A stretch of DNA of 39,781 bases, taken from CAZTDD01 sp964612675 (GTDB lineage: Bacteria; Hinthialibacterota; Hinthialibacteria; Hinthialibacterales; JAKPRU01). A model generated the notes under the pieces. It was not told where the DNA came from. It saw nothing but the letters and a program-made list of their open reading frames with translations, and did not search any database. This document shows, in pieces, positions 23,803 through 31,420 of this stretch (position 1 is its first letter; the number at the start of each line of letters is the position of its first letter). The stretch is taken from assembly GCA_964612675.1 (NCBI GenBank), contig CAZTDD010000058.1:1-39781 (forward strand), written 5' to 3'. The position numbers and the translations under genes are program-made.

Positions 23803-24252
23803 ATGATTCGAATCAAACCGCATCATTTCCTGGATATTCTGCGCGATATCGGCGCTGAGCGGGTTTGGGAACCTCATCCGTACGGGCATGCCGTCCATTT
23901 GGTGGGAGAGTCTCTGTTCCGCGATCCGCACCAAGAGATTCAATTGGTGCTTGGGATCGATGATATCTGCGAGCCCTGCCGAAACAACGAAAACGGAGTT
24001 TGCACGGACTGGACGGATTCACCGGGCTACCGGATCCGAAAAGAAGACTGGAATCGGCGTATAGACGAAAGAATTCTGCGGATTCTCAGAATGAAAGAAG
24101 GAGAAACGATGTCCGCTGTCGATTATGCGCGGACGGCCTTGGAGCATCTTGAAGAGTTGCGCCCGGTGTGGCGTGAGGCCCCTGCTGAGAAAACGGATCA
24201 ACGGATGCAGAATCTATCGCGCGGACTTGCAATGTACCTTGCTAACCTGTGA
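23803..24252 (+). CDS. DUF1284-like small protein
   Basis: A 149-residue soluble protein. The start MIRIKPHHFLDILRDIG, with the conserved pair of His, and the motif DDICEPCRNNENGVC (about 53-67) with three Cys resemble the DUF1284 family, whose members are thought to bind metal. Function is unknown. No clear ribosome binding site precedes the ATG at 23803, but the family-like start supports it. It converges with the glycosyltransferase-like gene, whose stop lies 12 bases away. Confidence 0.7.
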   Translation: MIRIKPHHFLDILRDIGAERVWEPHPYGHAVHLVGESLFRDPHQEIQLVLGIDDICEPCRNNENGVCTDWTDSPGYRIRKEDWNRRIDERILRILRMKEGETMSAVDYARTALEHLEELRPVWREAPAEKTDQRMQNLSRGLAMYLANL

Positions 24253-24264
24253 CATAGGCACAGC

Positions 24265-25383
24265 TTACGGAATCACCCACAACAACGCTTCCTGAAGTGC
24301 CAAAATCTCCGGCGGATTCATATACGCGAACTGCACACCCAACATACTTACAATCGATCGCGTTCCCATCGTCATTCCCGCGATAAAAAGCCAGCGCCGG
24401 TACCGTTTGTGCTGCACGGTCAGAGCAAATACCGGGAACAATTGCAAATACCAGAACTGGGTCAGCGGCGAACACTTCAAGAGAAACAGAAAGAGAAAAC
24501 AGGGCAGATAATCCAGTACGACACGATTTTGACGGATCAAAAAGACGATGAAGAACAGCGTACCGGTCGATGTGACGGCATTGACGATGATCAGCCACCA
24601 GGGCTGATACTGAAAGTGACCGTAATCGGTTATTCCCCACGCGATGTGATTCAATTTGGGGATATATCCCGGCGAGAGAAACGCGGAGATATATTCTCCC
24701 TGTGTAATCGCGATCAGACTTGGCACAAAACCAAGGGCGAACAGAGCCGACCGGCGAAGCCATTTGCGAAACGGAATTCCCCACTCGCTCAAAAAGAAAG
24801 TCGGAGCGAGCAGAACCGGAAAAAGTTTGGTTTGGATCGCCCCAGCAAGGACACAGTAAGCCCACGCGCTCCGTTTTCTCCACAGCCAAACCGAGAGTAT
24901 GATCCAAAATGCAACAAAGGACTCAAATTGTCCTTCATGCGACACATGCCAAACACCGATTGGATTCACCCAATACAGAAACGCGAGCACCCGATCCCGC
25001 GTCATCCTGCCGATCATGAGTGTGTTGATCGTGTCGATCGCCGTAAGCCAGAGCTTGGCTGCGACCAGCCCGGGTGATACAAGGGAGAGGAGACCGAAAA
25101 AGACCGCCGTCACAGCCGGATAGGTATAGTGATGGCCGCCCCAGAGAAACTGGCAGGGATGTGGTGAGAAATCCTGCGGGGTATAGTCGTAAATCGCGAA
25201 TCCATGATTCCAGAACTCGCTTCCGTAGCCGAGATTTCTGAGCAGATCCGTTGTGTGCCACGGTACCTGAAAACAGTAAACCAAACGTAGGATGCCGACA
25301 GCGATGAATCCGACGACAAGCAAAAAACTCCCCGCACGAAAGCGTCTCGGCGCGTTGTTTGTATTGCTGCAGGTCGTGCTCAT
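24265..25383 (-). CDS. Multi-membrane glycosyltransferase-like protein (GT-C/GT87-like)
   Basis: A 372-residue integral membrane protein with about nine to ten segments. After the first helix (about 18-36), a periplasmic loop has DLLRNLGYGSEFWNHGFAIYDYTP, followed by HHYTYPAV and WVNPIGVWHVSHEGQFES. This arrangement of acidic and aromatic loops is typical of GT-C mannosyl- or arabinosyltransferases that use polyprenyl-phosphate sugars at the outer face of the inner membrane. The sugar is unknown. The ATG at 25383 has a good GGAG site (spacing about 6). That start overlaps the divergent sulfatase-modifying-like gene, an unusual head-to-head overlap. Confidence 0.8.
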   Translation of the reverse strand: MSTTCSNTNNAPRRFRAGSFLLVVGFIAVGILRLVYCFQVPWHTTDLLRNLGYGSEFWNHGFAIYDYTPQDFSPHPCQFLWGGHHYTYPAVTAVFFGLLSLVSPGLVAAKLWLTAIDTINTLMIGRMTRDRVLAFLYWVNPIGVWHVSHEGQFESFVAFWIILSVWLWRKRSAWAYCVLAGAIQTKLFPVLLAPTFFLSEWGIPFRKWLRRSALFALGFVPSLIAITQGEYISAFLSPGYIPKLNHIAWGITDYGHFQYQPWWLIIVNAVTSTGTLFFIVFLIRQNRVVLDYLPCFLFLFLLKCSPLTQFWYLQLFPVFALTVQHKRYRRWLFIAGMTMGTRSIVSMLGVQFAYMNPPEILALQEALLWVIP

Positions 25384-26221
25384 GATTCTCCGGACGGAAG
25401 CGGGAGAGAGAGTCCCCGTTCCCGAGCTAATCTCGATTCCGGCTTCCGAGGTGACTCTCGGTCCTGCGGCGGATTTACCGCCTGAGGTCCTTCCATTGCG
25501 CCAGAGTGAGCGGAGATCCGTGCGAATCCCCGCTTACAAGATCGGACGCTACGAGGTCGCCAATATCGAATATGCCGCATTCCTTCAAGACGGTGGTTAT
25601 GAAAACCGATCTTTCTGGTCAGATGAAGGTTGGGTTGCGAAAAAAGGACATGGTTGGCAGTGTCCGGAAGTCTGGTTTGATCGACGGTATATGTCCGAGG
25701 AAAAATCGGACCACCCGGTAGTCGGGGTCAGCTGGTATGAAGCCCGCGCCTACTGCAGGTGGTTATCGGCCAAGACCGGCCGCCGTTTCAATCTACCCAC
25801 TGAGGATCAATGGGAATATGCCGCCGGCGGGCCCGACGGGCTGGCCTGGCCCTGGGGCAATCAGTGGGACCCGAAACGCTGCAACTGGGGCGACGATACC
25901 GACGGCAACCGGCAAGGGGATGGGGGGATTGACGGATTCCGCTTCCCTGCACCAGTGGTCACCTATCCGAACGGAGTAAGTCCGTTCGGTTGTTTCGACA
26001 TGGCGGGGAACGCACGTGAATGGTGCCTGGACAGGTACAGCACAGAGGGAGACCGCCGGGCGTATCGGGTGCTACGTGGCGGTAGCTGGATGACGGTCTC
26101 ACCGCAGAATCTGACAACGTTTTTCCGCGGAGGGACGCAGCCCTGGGTCCGATTCGTTTTCTGGGGCACGATTGGGTTTCGTGTGGTAGAGACGCTCGGA
26201 GAAATGGAGCAAGAATCGTAA
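25304..26221 (+). CDS. SUMF1/formylglycine-generating-enzyme-like secreted protein
   Basis: About 305 residues. A signal peptide is likely (KKLPARKRLGALFVLLQVVLMIL, cleavage near TEAGE), followed by the FGE-sulfatase fold: RYEVANIEYAAFLQ, HPVVGVSWYEARAYCRWLSAKTG, FNLPTEDQWEYAA, GCFDMAGNAREWCLDRY, and RVLRGGSW. True FGE enzymes have two copper-binding Cys after RGGS; here that segment reads WMTVSPQNLTTFFRGG and lacks both, so sulfatase activation is unlikely. The start is uncertain: ATG 25292 or 25304 gives the signal peptide but overlaps the divergent gene by 80-92 bases; ATG 25382 would remove it. A GT39-like gene follows after 42 bases. Confidence 0.82.
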   Translation: MNPTTSKKLPARKRLGALFVLLQVVLMILRTEAGERVPVPELISIPASEVTLGPAADLPPEVLPLRQSERRSVRIPAYKIGRYEVANIEYAAFLQDGGYENRSFWSDEGWVAKKGHGWQCPEVWFDRRYMSEEKSDHPVVGVSWYEARAYCRWLSAKTGRRFNLPTEDQWEYAAGGPDGLAWPWGNQWDPKRCNWGDDTDGNRQGDGGIDGFRFPAPVVTYPNGVSPFGCFDMAGNAREWCLDRYSTEGDRRAYRVLRGGSWMTVSPQNLTTFFRGGTQPWVRFVFWGTIGFRVVETLGEMEQES

Positions 26222-26263
26222 AGCGGGTTATAAGCACAGTGAAGCTCGCGACGAAGAGTAGAT

Positions 26264-27808
26264 ATGACTCACGCTGAATTCCGACGTTTTGGCTTGTCTA
26301 CGAATGCCGTCGGTCTTTGGATCGCGGTTTTTCTGCTGCTGTCCGCCGCAGTTTCCTATTTCGACTACGCTGCGGACGATGCCTTTATCTCGTTCCGTTA
26401 TGCACGGAATTTGGCTGAAGGTGAGGGGCTCGTATGGAATCCGGAAGAACGGCTCGAAGCGTATTCGAACTTCCTTTGGATCGTGCTCTTAGCGGCTGCC
26501 TACAAAGCCGGATTACCGATCGTCCTGAGCGCCAAAGTTCTGAGTATAGCCTCCGGTGTCGGGCTCTTGTTCTTGGTCTATTACCTGGGCAGAGAAATTG
26601 CAGGCAGTCATGCACCTTTATGGCTTGCACCGTTTCTCCTCGCCTTTAACCGCGATTTCGTCTTTTGGATGCCGAGTGGGATGGAGACCGTTTTTTACTC
26701 GTTTCTGTTGGCGGCCGCCGCCTATCGATATTTATGCGAAAGCGCTCATCGAAGCGGTTTCCCCTGGTCAAGCATCCTTTTCTTGTTTGTTGCGCTTTGC
26801 CGACCTGAAGGAATTGTCTTTTTTCTCGCAACGGTTTTATTTGACTTGACCTATTGGAGACGGATGCGCTGGCAAGCGTTTCTCCTGTTCCTAATACCGT
26901 TCGTTGCGTACCACGTGTGGCGCGTCGTCTATTTTGGGGATTTTCTGCCCTGCCCGTATTACGCGAAAATCGGGAGCGACCAGCGTTTTCTTCTGGGAGC
27001 GGCATACGTGGGCGGTTATCTGGTGAAGTATCTGCCCTTTTTTGTGGTTGTCTCTCTTACGCTTCTATTTCCACCGGAAGAAACAGGACGCATTCTGTAT
27101 CTTGTTTGGCTGGCTCTCGCGGGTGTTGGTGCGGCGCTATGGATGGACGGCGACTGGATGTGGCATTTTCGGCTGCTTGTACCGGTAACGGTATTCCTCT
27201 GTGTTTTGTCGGTGCCGGCGGTTGGGGGCCTCCTGCGGTCTTCGTCGGCCGTGGACTGCCGAGCGGTGTGGCCGGTTACTGTGTTCGGTCTCTTGTTTCT
27301 CCATCAAGTGACGGGAATTCCTGCGCGCGATTTTGTTCGGTTTTCGCCGAAACCCATGTCCGGCTGTCTCGAAGGCGAAATGACCGTTGCGATGAAAAGC
27401 CTCGGCACGTGGATCAACGAGAATTCTCAACCCAGTGACTGGATTGCCGTGAATCATGCCGGAGCCCTGCCTTTTTATGCGAAACGGCCCGCTATTGACA
27501 TGACCGGTCTCTGTAATCGACACATTTCGCGTTTGCCGGGTGGGCGCCACGAGAAATACGATCCGGATTATGTGTTGTCGCAAAATCCGAAATACATCGT
27601 CCTCAACACGTCGGTACGGCCTTCCGAAGGCACGTACGGCCGCGATTACTGGGTGGGCGAAACGGCGCTGTACGACCACCCTTTGTTCAAAGAGCGATAC
27701 CAAGCGATCCCGCGGTATTGGGCCTGGCGGTGGGATGCGGTCGACCCGAATGTCACCTATACCATGGTTTTTGTATCTACCCTCGCAAACGGAACCGAAC
27801 GCGATTAA
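26264..27808 (+). CDS. Multi-membrane glycosyltransferase-like protein (GT-C, AftB/GT39-like)
   Basis: A 514-residue membrane protein with about ten to eleven segments and a soluble C-terminal periplasmic domain (about 370-514). After helix 1 the loop DDAFISFRYARNLAEGEG, then LVWNPEERLEAYSNFLW, is the hallmark of AftB-like and related GT-C enzymes. The paired Asp are the expected catalytic or metal-binding residues. The C-terminal part has WIAVNHAGALPFY and a DMTGLCN motif, also typical. It probably adds a sugar from a lipid-phosphate donor to an envelope glycan or protein. It follows the SUMF1-like gene in the same direction and precedes the entericidin-like gene by 56 bases. Confidence 0.85.
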   Translation: MTHAEFRRFGLSTNAVGLWIAVFLLLSAAVSYFDYAADDAFISFRYARNLAEGEGLVWNPEERLEAYSNFLWIVLLAAAYKAGLPIVLSAKVLSIASGVGLLFLVYYLGREIAGSHAPLWLAPFLLAFNRDFVFWMPSGMETVFYSFLLAAAAYRYLCESAHRSGFPWSSILFLFVALCRPEGIVFFLATVLFDLTYWRRMRWQAFLLFLIPFVAYHVWRVVYFGDFLPCPYYAKIGSDQRFLLGAAYVGGYLVKYLPFFVVVSLTLLFPPEETGRILYLVWLALAGVGAALWMDGDWMWHFRLLVPVTVFLCVLSVPAVGGLLRSSSAVDCRAVWPVTVFGLLFLHQVTGIPARDFVRFSPKPMSGCLEGEMTVAMKSLGTWINENSQPSDWIAVNHAGALPFYAKRPAIDMTGLCNRHISRLPGGRHEKYDPDYVLSQNPKYIVLNTSVRPSEGTYGRDYWVGETALYDHPLFKERYQAIPRYWAWRWDAVDPNVTYTMVFVSTLANGTERD

Positions 27809-27864
27809 TATGGAGACCCTTTGGGGTTCAAACGCAGAGTTTATATAGCCGGAGGAAGGCGGAA

Positions 27865-27999
27865 ATGAAAAGAATTCTGACAGGGGTTCTTCTTGTAACG
27901 GTAGTGATCGCTCTTGGCATGGCGGGGTGTGCGACAACACGTGGAGTCGGCCAGGACATCAAAACTCTGGGACAGGGAATCGAAGAAGCTGCGGACTGA
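27865..27999 (+). CDS. Entericidin-like small lipoprotein
   Basis: A 44-residue protein starting at ATG 27865, with GGAGGAAGGCGG directly upstream. It has Lys-Arg, then a hydrophobic stretch (about 6-18), then MAGC, a good lipobox with Cys22 as the lipidated residue. The mature part TTRGVGQDIKTLGQGIEEA is the typical amphipathic entericidin A/B segment (GxGxDIxxxGxxI). In enteric bacteria EcnA/EcnB form an antidote-toxin pair in the membrane; single copies elsewhere have unknown roles. Only one copy is seen here. A palindromic element follows 23 bases after the stop. Confidence 0.85.
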   Translation: MKRILTGVLLVTVVIALGMAGCATTRGVGQDIKTLGQGIEEAAD

Positions 28000-28021
28000 G
28001 AGTTGCATAAAGATGATTGCA

Positions 28022-28092
28022 GGGAGGGCGAGGCTCCCGCCGAGCCGCGTACAGAAACGAGAATTCCGGCTCAGCGGGAGCCTCGCCCTCCC
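28022..28092. repeat. Palindromic GGGAGGGCGA element, copy 4
   Basis: Arms 28022-28047 and 28067-28092 pair over 26 bases with a single mismatch around a 19-base loop. Located just after the entericidin-like gene, where it could terminate or protect that transcript. Read through, it encodes peptides such as EGEAPAEP that are not real proteins. Confidence 0.88.
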
Positions 28093-28164
28093 CGTGATCT
28101 CTTTCGCAAGGCTTAATTTGGTGGAATTTGGATGAGAAGGGTTTGTTCTTCGTTTGCGCGGTTA

Positions 28165-28193
28165 TTAACATAATCGATCGTAAATAGTATAGA
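28165..28193 (+). promoter_or_regulatory. Sigma-70-like promoter for the deaminase gene
   Basis: TTAACA (28165-28170) and TATAGA (28188-28193) are spaced by exactly 17 bases. Transcription would start near 28200, about 28 bases before the start codon. Confidence 0.5.
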
Positions 28194-28227
28194 AACCCAT
28201 CACTTGACGTTTCGAAAGAATTGCAGA

Positions 28228-28818
28228 ATGGATCAATTATCCGATTTATCCGAAGCGCTCTCCCATGTAAGACCCTCGTGGGATGAGTATTTCATGTTAT
28301 TGGCGAAGCTTGCGGCCACCCGCTCGACCTGTTTTTCTCGACCGGTCGGTGCGGTGATCGCACGCAATAAGCGGGTTTTGGCTACGGGCTACAACGGTGC
28401 ACCGCCGGGAACGTGGCACTGTATCGACAAGGCCCAGTGTTATTGGAGACAGCCGGAACATCATGTCCCCGGTGTCGAGCCGCGTGAGCTCTCACGCGCG
28501 ATCCACGCCGAGATGAATGCCCTCGCCCACGCAGCCCGGAACGGAATCAGTATCGAGGGCGGCACGCTGTATGCTACTCTTTCGCCCTGCGTCAATTGCT
28601 TCAAGGTGTTGGTAAGCGCGGGCATAGTCCGTGTTTATTTCGAGCATATCTACGATTTCAATAATCAGGGGGGCGATCGCTTTCTGATCGACTATTACAA
28701 ACAGTATTCCGAGCTGATTCAGGTCGAACAGCTCACCGTATCCGAAGCGTCACTGGACATCGCAACGCGGTTTCTCAACTCGATTACCTCTTCGCGCCGC
28801 CACGATCACTACTCCTGA
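28228..28818 (+). CDS. dCMP/cytidine deaminase-like protein
   Basis: A 196-residue zinc deaminase of the dCMP deaminase (ComEB-like) family. Zinc ligands are His93 with catalytic Glu95 (IHAEMNAL), and Cys121 and Cys124 in PCVNC. An extra zinc site is suggested by Cys35, Cys65 and Cys71. TGYNGAPPG (53-61) is the typical nucleotide loop. The likely reaction is dCMP to dUMP for thymidylate supply, in the cytoplasm. ATG at 28228 is favoured over a TTG at 28204. The last ~30 residues (VSEASLDIATRFLNS) are an addition to the core. The family also includes anti-phage nucleotide-depleting deaminases, but nothing here points to defence. Confidence 0.88.
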   Translation: MDQLSDLSEALSHVRPSWDEYFMLLAKLAATRSTCFSRPVGAVIARNKRVLATGYNGAPPGTWHCIDKAQCYWRQPEHHVPGVEPRELSRAIHAEMNALAHAARNGISIEGGTLYATLSPCVNCFKVLVSAGIVRVYFEHIYDFNNQGGDRFLIDYYKQYSELIQVEQLTVSEASLDIATRFLNSITSSRRHDHYS

Positions 28819-28943
28819 CCTCTCCTCTTCCGCCTTTATGCACATCGTGTATGGCTGGCCATTCCGACCTCCATCTGTTACCTTTTTTGTAGGCTTTGTG
28901 GACGGAGATGTTCAAGAAATCTGTAAAAAGTGAGGAGTATAAA

Positions 28944-30182
28944 ATGTTGGGTAAAAAGATGGTCTGTGTTTCGATCTTGTTGCTACTGGGTTTCGTCACG
29001 CAGGATGCCAACGCCCTGTCGGAGGAGGATCTGCTTGGACGATGGGAAGTTGTCATCGACGATACCGGCGACACATTCGGTGCGTCCTGGCTCGAGGTTA
29101 TTCGCGAGAATGGGAAACTCGACGGGAGCCTGTTGTGGCGATGGGGCAGCGTGGAACCGATTGAATGGATACGGATTGAGGGAGATGAGGTTCTGATCAA
29201 TCGACCGGAACATCACAACAAAAAGCGGGTCGACGTAATCTACCGAGCGAGGCTCCACTACGACCGCCTCGTGGGAATGGTCGAACGGCCCGGCGGTGGC
29301 ATCCAGCATTTCCACGGTCGTCCCGCAATCGCGCCTCAAGTTGACGTTTCGGGAACGTGGGACGTGATCATACACATGGGCGAGAAACGTCGCATCCGCC
29401 ACACGCTTCGCCTGCTGCAAGAAAAAGAAAAAATCGTCGGACTGCTCGGAGCCCACGGTCAGGTTGCGGAGGTGAAGGAAGCGAAACTCGACGGCAGACA
29501 GCTGACTCTTCGCTTCTCTCCTGTCAGCGTACAAGCCCATGAAACCGAAATGAGCCTTGCCGTCGAAGTGCGCGGCGATCGGATCGTCGGGAAAGGAAAA
29601 ATGGGATCCGACAGAGAATTCGATGTGACGGGCCAACGCCACCGTATGTGGGGGGAGCCCGTCGATCTTTTCAACGGGAAGAATCTTGAGAATTGGCTTA
29701 CCCGTGATCGGCAAGATGAAATGAAGTGGTATGTAGAGGATGGAATAATGGTCTGTACCGGTGAAGGCGGAGATATTTACACGGAGCAAGTATTTGACGA
29801 TTTCCAACTCCATGTCGAATTCAAGTTGTCGGAAGGCGCGAACAGCGGGGTCTATCTACGCGGCAGATATGAGAATCAGCTTCTGGACGATTACGGAAAG
29901 GGTGTCGAGAGCCATGGCATGGGGTCGGTATACAGCCGGATCGCTCCGACCAAGAACGCAACGAAACCCGCCGGAGAATGGCAGAGTTACGACATCACAC
30001 TGATCGGCCGTTGGCTGACGGTCAGACTGAATGGCGTGACCGTCGTCGACAACCAGTATCTGGAAGGAATCACCGGCGGAGCATTGGATCCCCATGAAAA
30101 CAAGCCGGGCCCGATCATGCTCCAAGACCATGGTGATAAGGTCTGGTTCCGAAAAGTCACGTTGACACCAATGGTTCGCTAG
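28944..30182 (+). CDS. Secreted DUF1080 (3-keto-disaccharide hydrolase-like) protein
   Basis: A 412-residue exported protein. The signal peptide is MLGKKMVCVSILLLLGFVTQDANA (1-24). Two repeated lipocalin-like beta domains follow, starting LGRWEVVID and SGTWDVIIH, each ~100 residues. The C-terminal DUF1080/PF06439 domain (about 235-410) shows DLFNGKNLENW, FKLSEGANSGVYLRGRYE, WQSYDITL, and GPIMLQDHG. This concanavalin-like domain is named for a 3-keto-disaccharide hydrolase. The ATG at 28944 has GAGGAG at spacing 7; the upstream ATG would hide the signal peptide. A functional tie with the distant fused oxidoreductase (a 3-keto sugar maker in some pathways) is possible but unproven. Confidence 0.88.
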   Translation: MLGKKMVCVSILLLLGFVTQDANALSEEDLLGRWEVVIDDTGDTFGASWLEVIRENGKLDGSLLWRWGSVEPIEWIRIEGDEVLINRPEHHNKKRVDVIYRARLHYDRLVGMVERPGGGIQHFHGRPAIAPQVDVSGTWDVIIHMGEKRRIRHTLRLLQEKEKIVGLLGAHGQVAEVKEAKLDGRQLTLRFSPVSVQAHETEMSLAVEVRGDRIVGKGKMGSDREFDVTGQRHRMWGEPVDLFNGKNLENWLTRDRQDEMKWYVEDGIMVCTGEGGDIYTEQVFDDFQLHVEFKLSEGANSGVYLRGRYENQLLDDYGKGVESHGMGSVYSRIAPTKNATKPAGEWQSYDITLIGRWLTVRLNGVTVVDNQYLEGITGGALDPHENKPGPIMLQDHGDKVWFRKVTLTPMVR

Positions 30183-30210
30183 TACGGCATACGAACAGCC
30201 CATACAGACC

Positions 30211-30241
30211 GCCGACCCAGGAGTCCAACTCCTGGGCCGGC
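30211..30241. terminator. Hairpin between convergent genes
   Basis: CCCAGGAG and CTCCTGGG form an 8-bp stem around TCCAA, extended by GCCG/CGGC with a one-base mismatch. No T-tract follows on either strand. Its position between two convergent stops suggests a bidirectional terminator or mRNA 3'-end hairpin. Confidence 0.45.
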
Positions 30242-30278
30242 GATCGGTTAGCGCATACTTTGTTCGGGGCGTCCTTCC

Positions 30279-31151
30279 TCAGCGGATCGCCCAATCGTCC
30301 ACGTCGGCCCCCGGAGCCAGAACAAAACTGCCCGGTTCCAGTACTTCATCACTGACCGCGACCGCGTCGGTGAACCCGAAAAGACTTCGCGAAGAAGCCG
30401 CCTGATTCATCCAACTCCCGATACTCCAGTCGTTTTGGTATGTACCGTGAAGATCCGGCGTCACTGTTCCGATCTCTTCTCCGTCGATATAAAGGATCGC
30501 GGTATTTGTGTCGGCGTCATAGACAGCCGCAGCATGATGCCAGACTTCCAGCTCGATTTGATCGGGGTCGTCCACACTATGTTCGCCGGTCGGCCCTGCG
30601 GTCATGAATTGAACCTGGCCGTGCCCTTTGATTGTGGGGTTATCGAGGGGCCAAATTCGAAGATCCCATTTCAACGATGGCGGATCGGGGGCATCGCTGA
30701 GGCGCTCGGTATTGATCAGATCTTGAAGACCATATTCATCCCCGTCGGGATTCAATCCGAAAACGTAGAACAGACTTTCGGCCGTAAACGAACCGTCGAT
30801 TTCAAGGCCATTGAGGCTGGAAATATAGAGCCCCTCATGGACTTCCCCATCCGTGGGATCGGTATAGAGAGCATTGCCACCCTGCGGACCGGGAATTTCC
30901 GGTGTCAGAATGTCCGGCGGTCCCATCATGGCATGCGAGTCGCTCCAGCTGTCGTACGCGACATCCGGCGGTCCCAGGTGGGCGTAGATGTCAGCGGGGA
31001 TATCTCCCGGCCCCGGTGGATAGACTTCGAAGAACTCCTCGGCGGGCGCGTCGAAATTCATTCTCCATACCACCTCAGCTGCCGTCGGCAACGTCAGGAT
31101 CGCTGCTGTCGCCGAGACAAGAAAGCAAATAAACATCTTTGAGAATCTCAT
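30279..31151 (-). CDS. Secreted LamG-like protein
   Basis: A 290-residue exported protein with signal peptide MRFSKMFICFLVSATAAILTLPTAA (1-25). The body looks like one LamG/concanavalin-like jelly roll: FTAESLFYVFG near 133-143, WHHAAAVYDADTNTAILYIDGEEIGTV near 208-234, and WSIGSWMNQ later, the standard LamG strand order. The first ~100 residues are acidic and Pro-rich and unassigned. ATG at 31151 has AGGAGGT upstream. Such domains bind glycans or proteins outside the cell. Its C-terminus (DVDDWAIR) resembles a short conserved tail of planctomycete-like LamG proteins, but no anchor is recognisable. Confidence 0.78.
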   Translation of the reverse strand: MRFSKMFICFLVSATAAILTLPTAAEVVWRMNFDAPAEEFFEVYPPGPGDIPADIYAHLGPPDVAYDSWSDSHAMMGPPDILTPEIPGPQGGNALYTDPTDGEVHEGLYISSLNGLEIDGSFTAESLFYVFGLNPDGDEYGLQDLINTERLSDAPDPPSLKWDLRIWPLDNPTIKGHGQVQFMTAGPTGEHSVDDPDQIELEVWHHAAAVYDADTNTAILYIDGEEIGTVTPDLHGTYQNDWSIGSWMNQAASSRSLFGFTDAVAVSDEVLEPGSFVLAPGADVDDWAIR

Positions 31152-31420
31152 GACTGTACCTCCTCGTGGGCAAGAATCGGATGTTGTACGATCCTAGCAA
31201 TTCGTGCGTTGTTAGGAAAGCACTATGGAGAATCGCGGATGGTGGATGGACGGAAGGTCCCACTGTGATTGATTTTCCGGTTCCCCGGGGGTAGCCTTTT
31301 TCCACGTCCGGTTCACGTGGAAACTAGTCGAACATGAGGTTTCGTTTAATTCTATAGCATCGTTCTTTCAAAGTTCATGACGAGAGATAGCAGAGACCGC
31401 ACGAAGAAAGGGGTTCACCG

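Noticed and set aside
27815..27850. tRNA-like GGTTCAAACGC segment
   Set aside because: No acceptor stem, D-arm or anticodon arm can be drawn around it.
27137..27940. 267-codon minus-strand open frame
   Set aside because: It overlaps the GT39-like gene and the entericidin-like gene, both better supported.
27959..28171. Minus-strand 70-codon protein with GEAPAEP motifs
   Set aside because: This is the translation of the palindromic repeat at 28022-28092, a common false gene.
28228..28818. Anti-phage deaminase
   Set aside because: Motifs fit ordinary dCMP deaminase and there is no defence neighbour on either side.
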